Assembly: GCA_965238265.1 (NCBI GenBank)
Contig: OZ250185.1
Span: 2,294,001 to 2,358,000 of the forward strand
Reading direction: 5' to 3'
Source: JAJDUF01 sp965238265
Lineage (GTDB): Bacteria > Chloroflexota > UBA11872 > UBA12225 > JAJDUF01
DNA: 64,000 bases
Shown here: positions 26,129 to 33,893 of the stretch, in pieces
Position numbering within the stretch: the stretch's first letter is position 1
How the letters are laid out: every line of letters starts with the position of its first letter
Program-made: the position numbers and the translations under genes
Notes under the pieces: generated by a model
Seen by the model: only the letters and a program-made list of their open reading frames with translations
What the model was told of the DNA's origin: nothing
Databases searched by the model: none

Positions 26129-26271
26129 GGCGGGACACCGTAGGGACCTATGACCTGGTAACAGCCAGGAGCCTAGCATACGTTCTCACGCGCCTGGCCT
26201 TTGACGGCCGAATCGGTATGCTAACGCCACAGTCACGGCAACGCAGCGACAGCGGGCGGGGGGTACCGGGT

Positions 26272-26988
26272 ATGGGTGGCGAATCGCCGGCGCAGCACCT
26301 GGTAGCGCATCTGCGGCGCCAGGGTATCCGCGACGAGGCCGTGCTGAGGGCGCTCATCCGCGTGCCGCGGGAGCTGTTTATCGCACAGGAGCTGCGCCAT
26401 CTGGCCTACGCAGACGAAGCACTGCCGCTGGCGGAAGGGCAAAGTATCTCGCAGCCAATTGTCGTTGCGACGATGACGGAGGCACTCAAAGCCACTCCCG
26501 GGCAGCACGTGCTTGAGGTCGGCACCGGCAGCGGCTATCAGGCTGCGCTCCTGGCCGACATGGGCGCCGAGGTAGTGACCATCGAGCGACTGCCGCGCCT
26601 AGCCGACCAGGCGCGGGTGCTGCTCCACCATCTTGGGTACCACAACGTCACAGTGCATACAGGTGATGGCACGCTGGGATGGCCCCAGGCGGCGCCCTAT
26701 GATCGGATCATCGTCACCGCGGCCGCACCCGCTGTACCGCCCGCGTTGCTGGCCCAGCTACGCGAGGGTGGTCGGCTCGTAGCGCCAGTCGGCACGCGCC
26801 GCGGCCAGCGGCTACTCGTCATGCGGAAGGATGCTGCCGGTCCAGTCGAGGCAGCGGCGCTGGGCGCTGTGCGCTTCGTGCCCCTCGTGGGACAAGCCGG
26901 CTGGGCCGAGGGGCCGTCCCCGCATCACCGCAGCCGGTCTAGGCCCAACGATAAGGATTCCGTCGAGTCTACGGCCGCGCCCAAATGA
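26272..26988 (+). CDS. pcm: Protein-L-isoaspartate O-methyltransferase
   Basis: A 238-residue protein (a further upstream ATG at 26218 would add 18 residues of non-family sequence). The N-terminal family pattern LVAHLRRQGIRDEAVLRAL, then IRVPRELFI and YADEALPLAEGQSISQP, is followed by the SAM site VLEVGTGSGYQAALL and GDGTLGWPQAAPYDRIIVTA, with LRGGRLVAPVG-like LREGGRLVAPVG at the end of the fold. The enzyme methylates isoaspartyl residues in aged proteins and starts their repair, in the cytosol. The C-terminal 40 residues are a loose Ser/Arg/Pro tail beyond the usual family end. Its nearest co-directional neighbour is the pup locus, 1.6 kb away. Confidence 0.93.
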   Translation: MGGESPAQHLVAHLRRQGIRDEAVLRALIRVPRELFIAQELRHLAYADEALPLAEGQSISQPIVVATMTEALKATPGQHVLEVGTGSGYQAALLADMGAEVVTIERLPRLADQARVLLHHLGYHNVTVHTGDGTLGWPQAAPYDRIIVTAAAPAVPPALLAQLREGGRLVAPVGTRRGQRLLVMRKDAAGPVEAAALGAVRFVPLVGQAGWAEGPSPHHRSRSRPNDKDSVESTAAPK

Positions 26989-26998
26989 GCGGCCGCCG

Positions 26999-27064
26999 GC
27001 GTGATGCCAACCGCAGCACACCCCCTCTCTATCGCTCGGCGATGGAGAGGGGCCGGGGATGAGG
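26999..27064. repeat. Family D repeat
   Basis: CGGCGTGATGCCAACCGC then CCCCCTCTC...GGAGAGGGG and CCGGGGATGAG nearly repeats the copy at 18385-18447. It sits between convergent pcm and the DUF4097-like gene. Confidence 0.75.
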
Positions 27065-27092
27065 CGCGGCCCCCCGCACGCACAGCGTAACG

Positions 27093-27887
27093 CTAGCGGT
27101 TGAGCGCCTGGAGGAGCTCCTCGGCCTGCTCGGCGCTGATCTTGCCTTCCTGAAGCATATTCAAGACGGCCCGACGTTCCTCAGCAACGGTCGCAGTCGA
27201 ACTGGCCTCTTCCTCCGCAGCATTCGCGTGCCCGTGCCCGGCGTCAGCTCTCGCCTCTTCTGGAGCGCGACGCCTGCGCTTCTTGGCCCGTTGTGTCGCC
27301 TGCCGCATCCGACCCTCGGCCCGTTGTGCAAAGCGCTCGGCTCGCTCCTCGGCAGCGCGGGCAAAGCGCTCGGCGCCTTCCTCCGCCCGGCGGATGAAGG
27401 CCTCTACATCTACGCCGGCGCCGCGACGTCGCGGGCGACTACCGGAGCGTTCACCGAAGTCACCCCGCCCCCAAGCCCCAAACGTGCGTCCGAACTGCTC
27501 GCCGAGGTCGCGGCCCAGCCGTCCGAAGTCGGCGCCTAGTCGCCGGCCGACATCCGAGAACTCGCGCGCAAAAACGGTGGCCGCTTCCACAACCTGGTCG
27601 TCGCTGGCCGACCTAATGGTGAACTCGCCTTCCATGTTGTGTACGCTGACTTTGCGAGGGCCGGCGACCACCGCTAGGCGCACGGCCCGCGGCACGTCAA
27701 TGCGGAGCGGTCCCGACGCTTCCACGATAAAGCGGTGGCCTTCCTCGCGGACGTGGTATTCGGTCTGCGGGTCCTGGGCCTCCACGCGCAGCGTCGGGGC
27801 ATCGTGGCCCAGCACCTCGATGTCGCCGCGGCACGCAAGGACGTTCAACTCCAGCTTGCCCTCTGCGGGTACTTCCTGCTCAAACAT
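27093..27887 (-). CDS. DUF4097-like protein with charged coiled coil and SHOCT-like tail
   Basis: A 264-residue protein; ATG 27887 is chosen because AAGGAGGAAAGCAGC stands just upstream. Residues 1-95 form a beta-rich region with the repeated short strands of DUF4097-type beta-helix proteins (LELNVLACRGDIEVLGHD, LRVEAQD, LRIDVPRAVRLAVVAGPR). The middle, residues 120-225, is a highly charged Arg/Glu/Ala helix with repeats of ERFARAAEERAERFAQ. The end, MLQEGKISAEQAEELLQAL, is the short helical hairpin known from SHOCT-like and YvlB-type proteins, often taken as a dimer or regulatory module. It follows the DUF2089 gene after 72 bases and is probably co-transcribed with it. The function is not known. 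Confidence 0.7.
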   Translation of the reverse strand: MFEQEVPAEGKLELNVLACRGDIEVLGHDAPTLRVEAQDPQTEYHVREEGHRFIVEASGPLRIDVPRAVRLAVVAGPRKVSVHNMEGEFTIRSASDDQVVEAATVFAREFSDVGRRLGADFGRLGRDLGEQFGRTFGAWGRGDFGERSGSRPRRRGAGVDVEAFIRRAEEGAERFARAAEERAERFAQRAEGRMRQATQRAKKRRRRAPEEARADAGHGHANAAEEEASSTATVAEERRAVLNMLQEGKISAEQAEELLQALNR

Positions 27888-27959
27888 GCTGCTTTCCTCC
27901 TTGTCTCCCATAGGTCACAATGGTTACTCATCCCACGGCACGCGGCCCCAGCGCAGCCA

Positions 27960-28358
27960 TCACTGCCCGCGGAGCTTTTGCACCGCCTCGTCTACGCTCG
28001 TCGCGCCAGCCGCCAGGTCATCGAGCACCGCGCGCCGCACTGCCGGCGAGACCGGCCGTTCGGCCGCCTGATCGGCCGCCATACTCTCGTCCACCGCAGC
28101 CAGCCCCAGACTGTTGATCACGTCGTCGAGTCGTGAGCGCACCGTCGGATAGGACACGCCTAGCTCCTGCTCCATGTCGCGGATGACGCCCCGACACCGC
28201 ACAAATAGCTCGACAAAGCGCAGCTGCTCCGGTGCGAGGCGCAGGAGGCGCGGCAGCGTGAACCGCCCTTCGAGCGCGGTACCGCAGTGGGCACATTCCT
28301 GGCGAACCACGACAAGCTCGCCGGTGCAGACAGGACACTGCCCGAGGATCTCACTCAT
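27960..28358 (-). CDS. DUF2089 regulator-like protein
   Basis: A 132-residue protein from ATG 28358, with AAGGAGCCGCCT upstream. The N-terminus carries two zinc-ribbon-like CxxC pairs (CPVCTGELVVV...CAHCGTAL). Then comes a sigma-like helix-turn-helix: LAPEQLRFVELFVRCRG, IRDMEQELGVSYPTVRSRLD and DVINSLGL, the mark of DUF2089. The tail has a short helical repeat (VLDDLAAGATSVDEAVQKLR). DUF2089 proteins are presumed transcription regulators that often control an adjacent DUF4097/SHOCT gene, as here. The upstream gap has a 40-bp palindrome (28391-28430) that is a fitting operator and also lies in the promoter region shared with the dop-pup-pafA locus. Confidence 0.87.
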   Translation of the reverse strand: MSEILGQCPVCTGELVVVRQECAHCGTALEGRFTLPRLLRLAPEQLRFVELFVRCRGVIRDMEQELGVSYPTVRSRLDDVINSLGLAAVDESMAADQAAERPVSPAVRRAVLDDLAAGATSVDEAVQKLRGQ

Positions 28359-28390
28359 AGGCGGCTCCTTCAATATCTTCTGACCATCTG

Positions 28391-28430
28391 TGAGAAATCT
28401 TGATGATCTTATCAAGATCATAGATTCTCA
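28391..28430. promoter_or_regulatory. 40-bp near-perfect palindrome, probable operator
   Basis: The core ATGATCTT-ATC-AAGATCAT (28403-28421) is a perfect inverted repeat with a 3-base centre. Outer arms TGAGAAATCT and AGATTCTCA pair with one bulge. It is AT-rich in a GC-rich gap and lies 33 bases upstream of the DUF2089 start, where a repressor would act. The divergent dop gene begins 209 bases away. Confidence 0.6.
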
Positions 28431-28542
28431 ATGAGCATTTGTCAAGCGGGCGGTAGGGTCGGATGTGTGTGGACTAGCACGCGCGGCGCGTTCGACGAGC
28501 GCAACGGCACGGGTAAGACGTGACCGGGATAGCGCCGGCCGG

Positions 28543-28551
28543 TGCTAGAAT
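28543..28551 (+). promoter_or_regulatory. Candidate extended -10 promoter of dop
   Basis: TGCTAGAAT (TGn plus TAGAAT) lies 88 bases before the dop ATG. No convincing -35 hexamer is seen. TAGAAT also forms the -10 element in the better-supported hisC promoter at 39097. Confidence 0.35.
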
Positions 28552-28638
28552 GGATGCAGAAGCCCTCAGTGGGTTGGTTGCGCTGGCCGGAGGGACGCTC
28601 CGGCACGACAACGACCAGGAAAGGTACACCACGCCCAG

Positions 28639-30195
28639 ATGAACCGTCCTGTCGGCATCGAAACCGAATATGGGATCAACTGCGAGGGCTTTGCCGGGCC
28701 GGTGGATTTTGCCTACGAAGCCTCGGCAATCGTCCGCAGCGCGCCCCTTGACGGTGCCCTGCGCAGTTGGGACTACCGTCGCGAGGACCCTCGTCTGGAC
28801 CTACGCGGGATGCGGGTCGCGCAGCTCGCCCACGATCCCCATGATCTGCACAGCACGACCGAGCGGAGCCAGCGGCTCAGTCGCGATGAGCTGCTGGCGA
28901 ATACGGTCCTGACCAACGGGGCGCGGTTCTACAATGACCATAACCACCCCGAATACTGCACGGACGCCTGCGCCACGCTCGCCGATCTCGTTGCTCAGGA
29001 TCGCGCCGGCGAGCGGGTGCTCTACCTGGCCGAACGGGCGCGCAACGAGGTACTGAGCCGTGAGCGCGGCGGCGGCGCGCGCGTGCGGCTGGTCAAGAAC
29101 AACACCGACTACCATGGCCGGTCCTTCGGCACGCATGAGAACTACCTCGTCGCCCGTGCCTGGCCCTTCACCGCACTGGCGCGGGTGATGGTGCCCTTCC
29201 TGGTGACCCGGCAGGTGTACGCCGGCGCCGGTAAAGTCGGCCTTGAAGGGCGCTATGGTCAGACGACCAACGGCAACGCCGCGACGCCGGCCGCGGGCTT
29301 TCAGTTGAGCCAGCGGGCCGATTTCTTCGAGCAAGTCGTCGGCATCAATACAACGGCGCAGCGTCCCATCCTGAATACCCGCGACGAGCCGCACGCGGAT
29401 CGCAAGAAATATCGCCGGCTCCACGTCATCATCGGCGATGCCAACCGCTGCGAGTACGCCACCGCGCTCAAAGTAGGCGCCACCGCCCTGGCGCTGGACT
29501 TAGGAGAGCTTGGCTGGGTACCGTCGGTAGAGCTGGCCGAGCCGGTGATGGCGCTGCAAGCCATTTCCCACGACCTCACCCTGAGCGCGCCGCTATCTAC
29601 TCGCGCTGGTCCACCGACCACGGCTGTCGCCGTCCAGCGCGAGTTTCACGAGGCGGCGCGCCGCGAGTTCGCCGGCCGTGACCCGGAAACGGACTGGGTC
29701 CTCCGCGAGTGGGCCACAGTGCTGGACTTGCTCGTATCCACTCCGCAGCAGTTACGCGACCGGCTCGATTGGGTAGCGAAATGGGTGCTGTTCGAGGGTA
29801 TTCGCCAGGCGCAAGGCCAAGATTGGAGCAGTCCGGCCTTGCGCCGCCTCGACCTCGCGTACCATCTGGTCAACCCGGAGAGCAGTCTCTTTGCTACCCT
29901 GAGCAAGCGGGGAGCGCTGCGCCGGTACGTTGATGAGCCGGCCATAGCGCGCGCACATACCGAGCCGCCCGCGGGCACACGTGCCGCCATTCGCGCCCTC
30001 TGTCTCCGAAAGTTCGGCGGCCAGATTCGCCAGCTCGAATGGGACTCCGTGACGTTCGGCATCAATGGACGCGAGGTGGTACTGCACCTGGACGAAGTGT
30101 GGGGGTCAAAAACTACCCGCATCGAGGAGCTTACACGCCGAGCAGCTAGTCTCGACGCCCTGATAGCTACACTGAAGTCGGGAGGGAACCAATGA
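28639..30195 (+). CDS. dop: Dop, Pup deamidase/depupylase
   Basis: A 518-residue enzyme of the Dop/PafA glutamine-synthetase-like superfamily. The N-terminal metal motif is GIETEYGI (Glu8, Glu10). A 45-residue loop (about 38-82) that distinguishes Dop from PafA precedes the catalytic segment NGARFYNDHNHPEYC, whose Asp100 fits the essential Asp of mycobacterial Dop. Further family blocks are VKNNTDYHGRSFGTHENYL, LVTRQVYAGAGK, GFQLSQRADFF, IIGDANRCEYATALKVG and DPETDWVL. Dop hydrolyses Pup from conjugates and deamidates a C-terminal Gln of Pup. Here the adjacent Pup already ends in Glu, so only depupylation would be needed. Its stop overlaps the Pup start by four bases. Start ATG 28639 has only a weak AGGAAAGG 14 bases upstream. 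Naming as Dop rather than PafA rests on the loop and the HNHPE motif. Confidence 0.92.
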   Translation: MNRPVGIETEYGINCEGFAGPVDFAYEASAIVRSAPLDGALRSWDYRREDPRLDLRGMRVAQLAHDPHDLHSTTERSQRLSRDELLANTVLTNGARFYNDHNHPEYCTDACATLADLVAQDRAGERVLYLAERARNEVLSRERGGGARVRLVKNNTDYHGRSFGTHENYLVARAWPFTALARVMVPFLVTRQVYAGAGKVGLEGRYGQTTNGNAATPAAGFQLSQRADFFEQVVGINTTAQRPILNTRDEPHADRKKYRRLHVIIGDANRCEYATALKVGATALALDLGELGWVPSVELAEPVMALQAISHDLTLSAPLSTRAGPPTTAVAVQREFHEAARREFAGRDPETDWVLREWATVLDLLVSTPQQLRDRLDWVAKWVLFEGIRQAQGQDWSSPALRRLDLAYHLVNPESSLFATLSKRGALRRYVDEPAIARAHTEPPAGTRAAIRALCLRKFGGQIRQLEWDSVTFGINGREVVLHLDEVWGSKTTRIEELTRRAASLDALIATLKSGGNQ

Positions 30196-30419
30196 TACGT
30201 GTGGAGACCACAGTGACTCTCGACCGCGTCCTGCCACTACCGTCGGCGGAGGTTGACGCGCCCGTCAAACCCGTGGAGACTCCCACGGAAACGCCGACCC
30301 GTATTGACAATCCCGATGGTGATGGTGGCAGCGAGGACGGCGATACGGACCTGGACGAGGAGATCAAGCGGATCGTGCGCGAGATTCCCGATCCGACACC
30401 GCAGCCGGGCGGTGAATAA
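30192..30419 (+). CDS. pup: Candidate Pup, prokaryotic ubiquitin-like protein
   Basis: A 75-residue, strongly acidic, low-complexity protein between dop and pafA. It ends in Gly-Gly-Glu, the hallmark C-terminus of conjugatable Pup. Its only clearly helical segment is TDLDEEIKRIVREI (residues 52-65), in place of the two short helices of actinobacterial Pup. The last ten residues, PDPTPQPGGE, are proline-rich, which is unusual. The middle DNPDGDGGSEDGDTD is disordered and acidic as in Pup. Two lysines (26 and 59) could be self-pupylation sites. The ATG overlaps the dop stop (ATGA) behind GGGAGGGAACC, so translation is coupled. Identity to known Pup is low and the call depends on position, length, charge and C-terminus, so I hold it at high but not full confidence. 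Confidence 0.85.
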   Translation: MIRVETTVTLDRVLPLPSAEVDAPVKPVETPTETPTRIDNPDGDGGSEDGDTDLDEEIKRIVREIPDPTPQPGGE

Positions 30420-30511
30420 CACGCGCTGCGCGGTCCTACGGCACCGGATAGATTGACATAAGTAGTGTGATCGCTGGGCGGTGGCCAGAGAGCCAGCGCA
30501 AGGCGGAGTAG

Positions 30512-32029
30512 ATGGAAAACGCGCTTTTCGGCACAGAGATCGAGTATGCGTGCGCCGGGCGGTGGACCCCGGCCGAAGCGGCCATCCGCACCAAGGACGG
30601 TGTCTTCGGCAATCGCCTGTATGGCGTGATCGAGCCGGCGCCGCGAGAATGGGGCGAAATCCCGGGTAACGGGGGCTTTCTCTACAACGGCGGTCGCCTG
30701 TACCTGGACTCGGGGCACCTCGAATACGCCTCGCCGGAATGCCGGACCCTCGATGACCTGATCGCCGCCGAGGTGGCCGGCGACCGTATTCTCAGCGGCG
30801 CAGTGGCCCTCCTCGGCCAGCAAGGCTCCGTGTTTTTCATCAAGAACAATACGGATCACTTCGGCCACACGTTCGGCTATCACGAGAACTACTGCCTGCG
30901 GGTCAGCCCCCGCAGCCGGGACATGGTCGAGGGCTTGTTGCCCTTCCTCGTCACCCGGCAGATTTTCGCCGGCGCCGGCATGGTCATGCCCGTCCGCCGC
31001 CGCGGCCGCGGCGGTGAGGCAACCGACACCGCCTACCAGCTCTCCCAGCGTGCCGCCTTTGTCTCCGTTGACGTGAGCCATCGCGTGCGGTTTGGCGGGC
31101 GACCGATTCTCAATCTGCGGGACGAGCCGTTGGCCGGCGGCCTGTACCGGCGGCTGCACATTATCATCGGCGACGCGAACCGGTCGGAGTACACGACGGC
31201 GCTGAAGATCGGTACTACCGCGCTCGTCGCGCAATTGCTTGAGCTGGGCTGGGACCCCGGGTTAGAGCTGGAGAATCCGGTGCATGCGCTCAAGGACATT
31301 TCGCGCAACACGCGCGGGGGGTGGACAGCGCGCTTCGTAGATCGGGGCACGATGCCGGCCGTAGACGTGCAGCGCCTCTATCTCCACGAGGCCACCCGCA
31401 ACTTCTTCGGCCGTGACCCGGATACCGATTGGGTGCTCCGCAATTGGGCACAGGTGATTAACGGCCTGGAGCTTGATCCTCTTCGGCTCGACGGACACCT
31501 CGATTGGGTGACCAAGTGGCACCAGCTCAATGCGTTTGCGGAGCAATCCCCGCAGGGGTGGGAAGACCCCCAGCTCATCAAGGTTGATCTCGCCTACCAT
31601 CACGTGGAGCCACAGACCAGCCTCTACGAGTCACTCCGCAAGCGCAACCGGGTGAGCACGCTGGTAGACGAGCAGCGGATCGAACGGGCGGTCACAGAGC
31701 CGCCGCCCAACACGCGCGCTGTAGGTCGGAGCCGGGTCATTCGGGCGCTCGCCGACGCCCAAGCGGACACCGCAATCCGCTGGGACTTGATCTCCCGCCG
31801 GCTCGGGGAGCGCGCGCTGTGGGGCGACGAACCGTTCTTCATCTACAGCTATGTGGACGACTGGCAGGATATCCGGGACACCGGCTCGTGGCATATCATC
31901 CCGTACCTGGTGGATTGGGGGGCCATCGCCGTGCGCGACCACGTGCTGGAGCTACCCGATCCCTTCGACACGCACCTGGAACGCGCGGAGCAGTTCGCCC
32001 GGACAATCCCCGGGCTGTTGCGTAAGTAG
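30512..32029 (+). CDS. pafA: PafA, Pup-protein ligase
   Basis: A 505-residue ligase of the same superfamily as Dop but lacking the Dop loop. The N-terminal metal motif reads GTEIEYA (Glu9, Glu11), and the catalytic Asp66 lies in LYLDSGHLEYASPEC, close in wording to the PafA motif of actinobacteria (DCGHxEYATPEC). Later blocks are FIKNNTDHFGHTFGYHENY, LVTRQIFAGAGM, YQLSQRAAFV, IIGDANRSEYTTALKIG and DPDTDWVLRNW. PafA uses ATP to phosphorylate the C-terminal Glu of Pup and joins it to a lysine of the target protein. The start at ATG 30512 has AAGGCGGAG upstream. The 92-base gap after pup holds no prcB/prcA, in contrast to actinobacterial loci. No proteasome gene is found in the window. Confidence 0.92.
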   Translation: MENALFGTEIEYACAGRWTPAEAAIRTKDGVFGNRLYGVIEPAPREWGEIPGNGGFLYNGGRLYLDSGHLEYASPECRTLDDLIAAEVAGDRILSGAVALLGQQGSVFFIKNNTDHFGHTFGYHENYCLRVSPRSRDMVEGLLPFLVTRQIFAGAGMVMPVRRRGRGGEATDTAYQLSQRAAFVSVDVSHRVRFGGRPILNLRDEPLAGGLYRRLHIIIGDANRSEYTTALKIGTTALVAQLLELGWDPGLELENPVHALKDISRNTRGGWTARFVDRGTMPAVDVQRLYLHEATRNFFGRDPDTDWVLRNWAQVINGLELDPLRLDGHLDWVTKWHQLNAFAEQSPQGWEDPQLIKVDLAYHHVEPQTSLYESLRKRNRVSTLVDEQRIERAVTEPPPNTRAVGRSRVIRALADAQADTAIRWDLISRRLGERALWGDEPFFIYSYVDDWQDIRDTGSWHIIPYLVDWGAIAVRDHVLELPDPFDTHLERAEQFARTIPGLLRK

Positions 32030-32031
32030 GG

Positions 32032-32088
32032 GGGGCAAGTCACCCCCCCTGTAGCCTCCCCCGCTGCGGCAAGGAGAACGGCGGCACT
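32032..32088. repeat. Degenerate family B repeat
   Basis: CCCCCCCTGTAGCC, CTCCCCCGCTGCGGCAAGG and GAACGG form a diverged copy of the family B unit in the 234-base gap after pafA. A C-rich/G-rich pair (GGGGGGGC and CCCCCCCT) at 32027-32051 could form a hairpin at the end of the pup operon. Confidence 0.5.
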
Positions 32089-32263
32089 GCCCCGGCCCGG
32101 CCCTGTCATTGGCACGAAAACAACCCCCATCCGTCATTGCTCTGAAAATAGCTCGTTCAGGCAGCTTCCCGCACGGGCGCAGCACCAATGACGACCGCCC
32201 TCGGTGTACCGCTCGGCGCCCCTAAGCTACTATGAAGCAGGAGCACCGGCAGCGAGCGAGGCC

Positions 32264-32500
32264 ATGGTCATCGAAAACGTCGAACAACAGCGGATCAGTC
32301 GACTCGAAGGCATCTGCGAGCAGGTAGACTGCCGGCTCGACGAGATGAACCGATCCATCGAGAGTTTGCGGACCGAAATGAACAGCCGGTTTGAGGAGAT
32401 GAACGGCCGGATGGACAGCCGCTTCAACATGCTCATTATGGTCATGGTCGCCTCGTGAGTGACGATCATCGCCGCTCTCATCGCCCTGTTCTTGAAGTAA
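32264..32500 (+). pseudogene. Coiled-coil membrane protein interrupted by in-frame TGA
   Basis: From ATG 32264 a coiled-coil protein with heptads (RISRLEGICEQVDCRLDEM, SIESLRTEMNSRFEEMNGRM) runs to a membrane start FNMLIMVMVAS and an in-frame TGA at 32456. After it the same frame continues VTIIAALIALFLK to TAA at 32498. Such proteins usually end in one complete C-terminal membrane helix, and TGG (Trp) at this place would restore it. Either the gene is truncated by one mutation, or the TGA is a sequence error. The first 64 residues alone would not be a membrane protein. Confidence 0.6.
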
Positions 32501-32516
32501 CCGGCCAGGCCGCGCT

Positions 32517-33695
32517 CTACAGCGCTCGCTCGAACAACCCTTCGATATCGGATTGTGCGGTGCGTCGCGGGTTGATGGGGATGTTGCCGCTCTTCATGGC
32601 ATCCACGGCCATAGCCGCGATGGCCTCCTGCTGCACACCGACATCGCGCAGGCGCGGAGGAATACCAATGTCGGCCTCCAGCTGTTGAACGCCGCTCACG
32701 GCACGGCGGGCGGCCGCCATTTCACCAAGTCCCACCACCGGCTCTCCCAACGCCTGTCCCACCTCGATCAGCTTTCGCGGCGCCGCCAGCGCGTTGAACT
32801 CCATGACGTGCGGCAGGATGATCGCGTTGGCAACGCCGTGCGGGACGTGAAAGAAGGCGCCTACCGGATGCGACATCGCGTGGACGTTACCGAGCCGCGT
32901 GGCGTTGAACGCCATCCCGGCCAGGCACGACGCCACGAGCATATTCGCCATTGCGCTATAGTTCCGGCTGTTGGCGACCGCCGGCCGGAGATTCGCGCCG
33001 ACGAGGCGGATGGCATGGAGCGCGAGCGCCTCCGTGATGGGTGTGGCGAGCAGGGAGAGGTAGCTCTCGATAGCGTGCGTCAGCGCGTCCATCCCCGTCG
33101 CAGCCGTGATCGGCGCCGGCAGGCCGAGCACAAGCTGGGGGTCCAGAAAGGCCGCCAGCGGCGGCACCATCCGTCCCGCGATGGTGAACTTGAACTGCGC
33201 CTCGGGATCGGTAACCACCAGGAATTGGGTGACTTCGCTGGCCGTGCCAACCGTGGTGGGAGCACAGAACAGCGGCGCCGGGCGCTGCTCGAATTGGTCC
33301 AGCCCTTCGTAGTCCCGCAGCCGGCCCGGATTGCGAGACCAAATGGCAACCGCCTTGGCCGTGTCCATCGAGCTACCACCGCCGACGCCGATTACGCTGT
33401 CGCAGCCCTCATCCTGAAACTGCCGGAGGCCGGCCGCGACGATGGCGACACGAGGGTCAGCCTCGACTGCGGCATACGTTCCATACGCCAGACCGGCGGC
33501 CGCCAACGAAGCTCGTACCGGCTCCAGCAGCCCGGCCGCGACGATCCCCGGGTCAGAGACGACGAGCGGTCGTTGTAGGCCACGGTCTGCGACGTGCTCA
33601 CCAATGTTGGCGGCGCAGCCATCCCCATACACCACCTCGGTACGGAGTCGGAAGAGACTGAGCGGAATGCCACCGGGCGCAAATGTCGTAGTCAT
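32517..33695 (-). CDS. Iron-containing alcohol dehydrogenase
   Basis: A 392-residue group III, iron-dependent alcohol dehydrogenase. The NAD-binding core has VIGVGGGSSMDTAKA (residues 100-114) and the PTTVGTASEVTQF motif follows. The metal ligands are visible as Asp in FLDPQL, His in GMDALTHAIES, His in NVHAMSHPVGAFF and His in VPHGVANAIIL. Family members oxidise or reduce short-chain alcohols, lactaldehyde or hydroxybutyrate with NAD(H). The substrate is not evident from sequence. The gene converges with the coiled-coil pseudogene, and its upstream gap is filled by repeats. Confidence 0.9.
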   Translation of the reverse strand: MTTTFAPGGIPLSLFRLRTEVVYGDGCAANIGEHVADRGLQRPLVVSDPGIVAAGLLEPVRASLAAAGLAYGTYAAVEADPRVAIVAAGLRQFQDEGCDSVIGVGGGSSMDTAKAVAIWSRNPGRLRDYEGLDQFEQRPAPLFCAPTTVGTASEVTQFLVVTDPEAQFKFTIAGRMVPPLAAFLDPQLVLGLPAPITAATGMDALTHAIESYLSLLATPITEALALHAIRLVGANLRPAVANSRNYSAMANMLVASCLAGMAFNATRLGNVHAMSHPVGAFFHVPHGVANAIILPHVMEFNALAAPRKLIEVGQALGEPVVGLGEMAAARRAVSGVQQLEADIGIPPRLRDVGVQQEAIAAMAVDAMKSGNIPINPRRTAQSDIEGLFERAL

Positions 33696-33745
33696 AGCGC
33701 CGCGAGTGTAGCACCAGCCGCGGACAGGAGCAATAGCCGCCCCCA

Positions 33746-33832
33746 GTACCCGTCATTGCGGCGCAAGCCGCAATCCAGACCGACCACGGGGCTGTGAATG
33801 GCCCTGGATTCCGGTCTCCGCCGGAATGACGA
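33746..33832. repeat. Two family A relatives
   Basis: CCCGTCATTGCGGCGCAAG...CCGCAATCCAG (33748-33779) and GGATTCCGGTCTCCGCC with GGAATGACG (33807-33831) fill the gap between the alcohol dehydrogenase and the next gene on the minus strand. Confidence 0.65.
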
Positions 33833-33893
33833 GCGCACGCTGTAGCCCCTACTCTGTGCGCTCTGTGGACCAAAAGGGTGAGGAGCAACGTGC

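Noticed and set aside
30167..31234. 355-codon minus-strand frame over pup and pafA
   Set aside because: Shadow; Dop/PafA/Pup assignments on the plus strand are strong.
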